The translations under genes and the position numbers were made by a program. Below the pieces are notes generated by a model that saw only the letters and a list, made by a program, of their open reading frames with translations, was not told the DNA's origin and did not search any database. Of a DNA stretch of 59,661 nucleotides, positions 55,920-59,661 are shown one piece after another. Each line of letters opens with the position of its first letter. The stretch's first letter is position 1. This DNA comes from Teratosphaeria epicoccoides (Eukaryota; Ascomycota; Dothideomycetes; Mycosphaerellales; Teratosphaeriaceae): the NCBI GenBank assembly GCA_021401465.1, contig JADDMT010000154.1, positions 1-59,661 of the forward strand, in the 5' to 3' direction.

Positions 55920-58407
55920 ATAGAAGACTACGTTTAGAACTAGGTTTAGACACTACAAGTATATAGTCATGCTATTTAGGTTGACAAACACCCTGGCCAT
56001 ATAGCAGGCATTTATTAACAACATGCTACAAGAGTACCTTAATGTCTTTGTAGTTATATACTTAGATAACATCCTCGTCTACTCACGAACAATCGAGGAA
56101 CATAGGACTTATGTACGCAAGGTGCTTTAGAAACTCCAGGATTGTAGGCTAAAGGTTAAGCCTTAGAAGAGCGAGTTTCATAAGCAAGAAGTCTAATTCC
56201 TCGGCTACGTAATAGCCTAGAACAGAATCAAGATAGACACTAAGAAGGTCAAAGTTGTAAAAGAGTAGCCTACACTAACTAATGTCAAGGAAGTATAGTC
56301 CTTCCTTAGGTTTGCTAACTTCTACCGAAGATTCGTTACAAACTATTCGAAGATTATAGCACTACTTACGACCCTTACTATAAAGGACACACTATTCGTA
56401 TAGGACGACGCCTAACAGAATGCCTTTAAGGAACTTAAGTAACAATTCACAGATTAGCTAATCTTGCTTGTATTCGACCTAGATAAGCCTATTACAGACG
56501 AAACAGATGCCTCTAACATAGCGCTTAGGGCATGCTTAAGTTAACTAGGACTAAGTAGACAACTACAGCTAGTCGCCTATTACTCGAGGAAGCTGTCTAG
56601 ACCTAAACTTCGTTACGATGTCTACAACAAAGAACTTCTAGCTATAGTAGACGCCTACAAGGCGTAGCGAGTCTACTTAGAAGGTTCTAAGCACTAGGTT
56701 ATAGTCTATACTAACTATAAGAACTTGCGATACTTTACTACGACAAAGGAGTTAAACTGACGACAAGTCTAATAGAGTAAGGAACTCTCTAGCTTTAACT
56801 GTAAGATTGTCTATCGCAAGGGATCCGAGAACGCACGCGCTAATGCACTTAGTCGCTAGACTGACTACATGAAGGGCGTGAAACGAGAGAAACATGCTAT
56901 TCTCTAGGAAAATAGCGATAGCACGCTTAGAGTCAACTAACTTGCAGCTATAGCTATCACATAGACTAGTAAATTCTAGGACGACCTGAAGAACGCACTA
57001 GTCTATAACCTAACTGCGCTTGCTGTCCGTAACGACATTAATAGACAGGAGGGCTAGGAAGACTAAGACGGATTACTTCTCTTCTAAGGATTAGTATACA
57101 TGCTAATATCCTTACGATTAGAGCTGCTACGCCTCTGACATAACGTACCTTAGGCAGGACACCTAGGAGTGTCTAAAATGAAGCAAATTCTTCGACAAGA
57201 ATATTACTTCCCTAGGATAGGCAGAGTAATTAAGGACTATGTCTGTTAATGTGTAACTTGCTAACAGAGCAAGCATAACTATTATAAACTATATAGGTTA
57301 CTATGACTACTAAAGGTACCCTAACGGCCATAGGAATCGCTCGCTATAGACTTCATCGTTAAATTACCCTAGTCAAGAGAACCTACTACGAATAAGTTCT
57401 TCGATAGAGTCATGGTAGTAGTCGACTAATTCACTAAGTTTAGGAAGTTTATCCTATACTATGAAGACTTCAAGACTAAAGATATCGCATATGTCTTTAT
57501 TAAATAGGTAGTAGCATTACATAGTATGCTACAAGACCTAGTAATAGATCGAGGATCTATGTTTACCTCTAACTTCTAGAAGGCCCTAATGAGACAATTC
57601 TAGGTTAAGCATTAACTAAGTACTTCCTTCTACCCTTAGACAGATAGACAGACAGAACGTCTAAATTAGATGTTAGAATAGTACCTTTAATCCTATGTGA
57701 ATAGAGACTAGAATAACTAGGTAGAGTTGTTGCTAATAGCGTAGCTCGCGTATAATAGTACGCTAGCAGAGTTAACAGGACTCTTGCTATTTCATATGGC
57801 GTATAGATTAGCTATAGAAGACATTCCGGACATCTTAGCTAGTAACCTAAATCTAGTAGCACTTAGGCGAGTAGAACACCTACGCTAACTACAAACAGAA
57901 GCACGACTCGACCTGTAGTTCTATTAGTAGAACATAGTATAGTACGTAAATCGTAAGAGAATTAAGGGACTAATTCTAAAGGAGGGGGACAAGGTGTATT
58001 TCCTCTGCTGTTACATCTAATCAGACAAGCCAAGTAAAAAACTAGACGCTATAAAACTAGGACTATTCTAGGTTAAGGCCAAGAAAGGACTAGTCAATTT
58101 TGAGTTATAGCTACCTAAGCAGATAAGAGTATACCCTGTGTTCTATGTCTCTCTGCTAGAACAAGTAGCGCTAGACGCTATACTGCAAACAGAACCCTTA
58201 CTACTTGACCCTAAAGTAGAAGAACTAGAGTACACTGTCAAGAAGATTGTCGACACTTGCTAGGTAGACAGACAGCAAGAGTACCTAGTAAAATAGGAAG
58301 GATACAGGAGTACCGAAAATACCTAGGAACCCCTTAAATACCTACGAAACTGTTAGTAGAAGGTACGGAGCTTTAAGCGGAAAACAAACCTAGGAAGAAG
58401 GTTATAA
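55920..58407 (+). pseudogene. Family A pol, RT to chromodomain (A4, right part)
   Basis: Continues the frame broken by B4. The RT catalytic motif is now YLDN (TAC TTA GAT AAC, 56059-56070) instead of YLDD, a RIP-type change at GAC. RNase H about 56460-56720 (ITDETDASNIALRACLS). Integrase finger about 57133-57270 and DDE core about 57340-57660. C-terminal domain and chromodomain (YTVKKIVDT ... QEYLVKQ-EGY) end at TAA 58405-58407. Fewer long open stretches than A1. Confidence 0.88.
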
Positions 58408-59021
58408 GCTACGAGTAGGCTCCTGCGGGACGCTATCAAGAGGCTCGGCTACTACGCTATTAAGGAAACCCTAGTATAATACGTTAGCAAAACCTTCTAT
58501 TACGCTCTATGTCATAGGACTAAGAGCAAGACTAGTTAAGGGATCTAGGTTAAGAAGAAACCTAGCCTGCTAAAGAGCCTACTCTTTAGCCTCGTCCTCC
58601 CTAATCTCACGCTCCTTAAGAGCGCGACTATCCTTAACCTTATAGTTAACCATGTCTAACTATTTCTAAAGACATATCTCCTTTACATGTGCCTCTATTA
58701 TCTTCTGCAAAGCGTTAGCTAGGGCCGCCTTCGCATAATCAAGATTAGTAATTAGTCTTTTCTGCTAATTACCTAACTTCTTCTATTTAACCTCTATTAC
58801 CTTTATGTCATAACTTTAACAGTTACTAAAGTAGCATTATAATATTTCCCTAAGGAAATATGTACTTAACAAACAAGCTTTAACTCTTGACACTAAGTAT
58901 AGGACTTCATGCTATCCTAGCCCTAACGATAGATTTAATTTACGTAGTGTTTAAATTTCTACGTTCAAGGGGCATTAGTGTCTAGAATAACACAAGGTAG
59001 TAATATAGAAAGAGAAGACAT
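58390..59021 (-). pseudogene. Family A antisense ORF, copy in A4
   Basis: Homologous to 8208-8840 but 632 nt: one base is missing in CATTATAATATTTCCC relative to A1. The start codon CAT/ATG is at 59019-59021. More stops than the A2 copy. It overlaps the pol end on the other strand by 18 bp, as in A1 and A2. Confidence 0.65.
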
Positions 59022-59085
59022 TACTACGTAAAAGAAAGGACAAGAGAAACCCCGTACTAATAAGGTAGCTTAGGGACAAGCTAGG

Positions 59086-59575
59086 TGTCATGAGTGTCAG
59101 GAGTACTGTCCGGAGTACTGTAGGATATAGGATCATGTAGGTCCTGAGTGCTATGAGTCATAGTACCGTCATGGGAGTACTATGAGTCATAGGCACAGTC
59201 ATGGAAGAAAGGATCTGTCACGTGAGGACAGATCCCCGGATCTGTAGGGTTAGTCTACAGATCCATAGGCTTACAAGGAAGAAGGGATCTGTCACGTGAT
59301 GACAGACCCTTAGATCTGTGGGGTTAGTCCACAGATCCACAGACATGGATCTGTCGGGTCTGTCGACAGATCTAACAGAGCTGCTCTGTCGCTCTCTAGT
59401 ATATAGGGATAGCTTTAGGACAGGCAGTTAGGAGCTTCGTGCTTAATCTCAATTCAATCCTCTCTTGCTTAGAGGAGAGTTAGTTACAAGGTTAACTGCT
59501 ATTGTCGATATTCTTCACAGCTCCCGAGTCTAATACCTGGTTACCTTCCTGCTATCGGCACCTACCCTTATGACA
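59086..59575 (+). repeat. Family A 3' LTR (A4)
   Basis: 490 bp, TGTCATGAGTGTCAG to ACCCTTATGACA with unmutated ends, the best-preserved LTR of the family. It holds four to five hairpin units on GATCTGT/ACAGATC (about 59211-59375), CACGTG at 59220-59225 and 59297-59302, and a TATATAGGG site (59400-59408). The partner target duplication is not in the window. Confidence 0.92.
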
Positions 59576-59661
59576 TTTTGAGCACTACTTCTAGGGAAGC
59601 ATCAGGAGACTCGGCGAGCGCTTGACATACGCCTATGTCAAGTAGTTCTTCAACTGTCAGT
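59576..59661. other. Flanking DNA with a perfect hairpin
   Basis: Not part of any family described here. CTTGACATA-CGCC-TATGTCAAG (59621-59642) is a perfect 9-bp stem with a 4-nt loop. Too short to identify. Confidence 0.5.

Noticed and set aside
59211..59375. Regular GATCTGT repeats as a CRISPR array
   Set aside because: Units are inverted, of unequal spacing and lie in a retrotransposon LTR of a eukaryote; no spacers.
1..59661. tRNA and rRNA genes
   Set aside because: I looked for T-loop (GTTCRANNC) and acceptor pairing and for rRNA core motifs by eye and found none I could support; a tRNAscan run would settle it.

Overview
This window looks like a gene-poor, transposon-packed block of a filamentous fungal (Dikarya) chromosome that has been through repeat-induced point mutation (RIP). 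Two Ty3/Gypsy families, called A and B here, make up roughly 41 kb. A DNA-transposon-like block of about 18 kb fills the middle. Nearly every long reading frame survives in one frame but carries TAG/TAA codons where family alignments expect Trp or Gln. Copies differ almost only by C-to-T and G-to-A changes, mainly at CA/TG and also at CG sites. I see no intact host gene. Plavaka-type transposases are commonest in basidiomycetes, whereas CA-directed RIP is typical of Pezizomycotina, so I do not name a phylum.

Layout. 1-2270: deletion derivative of family A (A1). 2271-7385 and 20729-21061: family B copy B1 (+), whose 3' LTR is split by copy B2 (-, 7386-20723, target duplication CTATT). B2's own 3' LTR holds A2 (-, 7658-13589). 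21062-29190: a large inverted repeat with ~4-kb arms carrying two gene remnants each, around a ~250-bp spacer. 29759-30087: SNF2-type helicase C-terminal remnant. 30924-38548: Plavaka-like transposase, an unrecognised gene on the opposite strand, and a MYND-finger gene. 39075-47243: B3, the most complete family B element (8,169 bp, target duplication CCAAG), sitting in a second copy of the spacer sequence. 47325-59575: A4 (5'-truncated, +), split by B4 (-, 47998-55919, target duplication ATAGA), which is split by a solo family A LTR (49598-50040, target duplication TAACT).

The feature most worth attention is a gene on the antisense strand between pol and the 3' LTR of the Gypsy elements. In family B it is a 498-codon Cys-pair/Lys-rich ORF. 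It spans exactly 1,497 nt in all four copies (after removing the solo LTR from one) and is preceded in all four by TATAAAAA starting exactly 163 nt upstream of the start codon. Family A carries a different, 210-codon antisense ORF (Cys-rich N-terminus, then a charged predicted coiled coil) that overlaps the pol end tail-to-tail. Both families are therefore chromodomain Gypsy elements with an extra convergent gene.

How the parts work together (inferred): Gag-Pol of family B is a single 1,654-codon frame with chromodomain, probably self-primed. The antisense gene has its own promoter. RIP and nested insertion have disabled every copy seen here.
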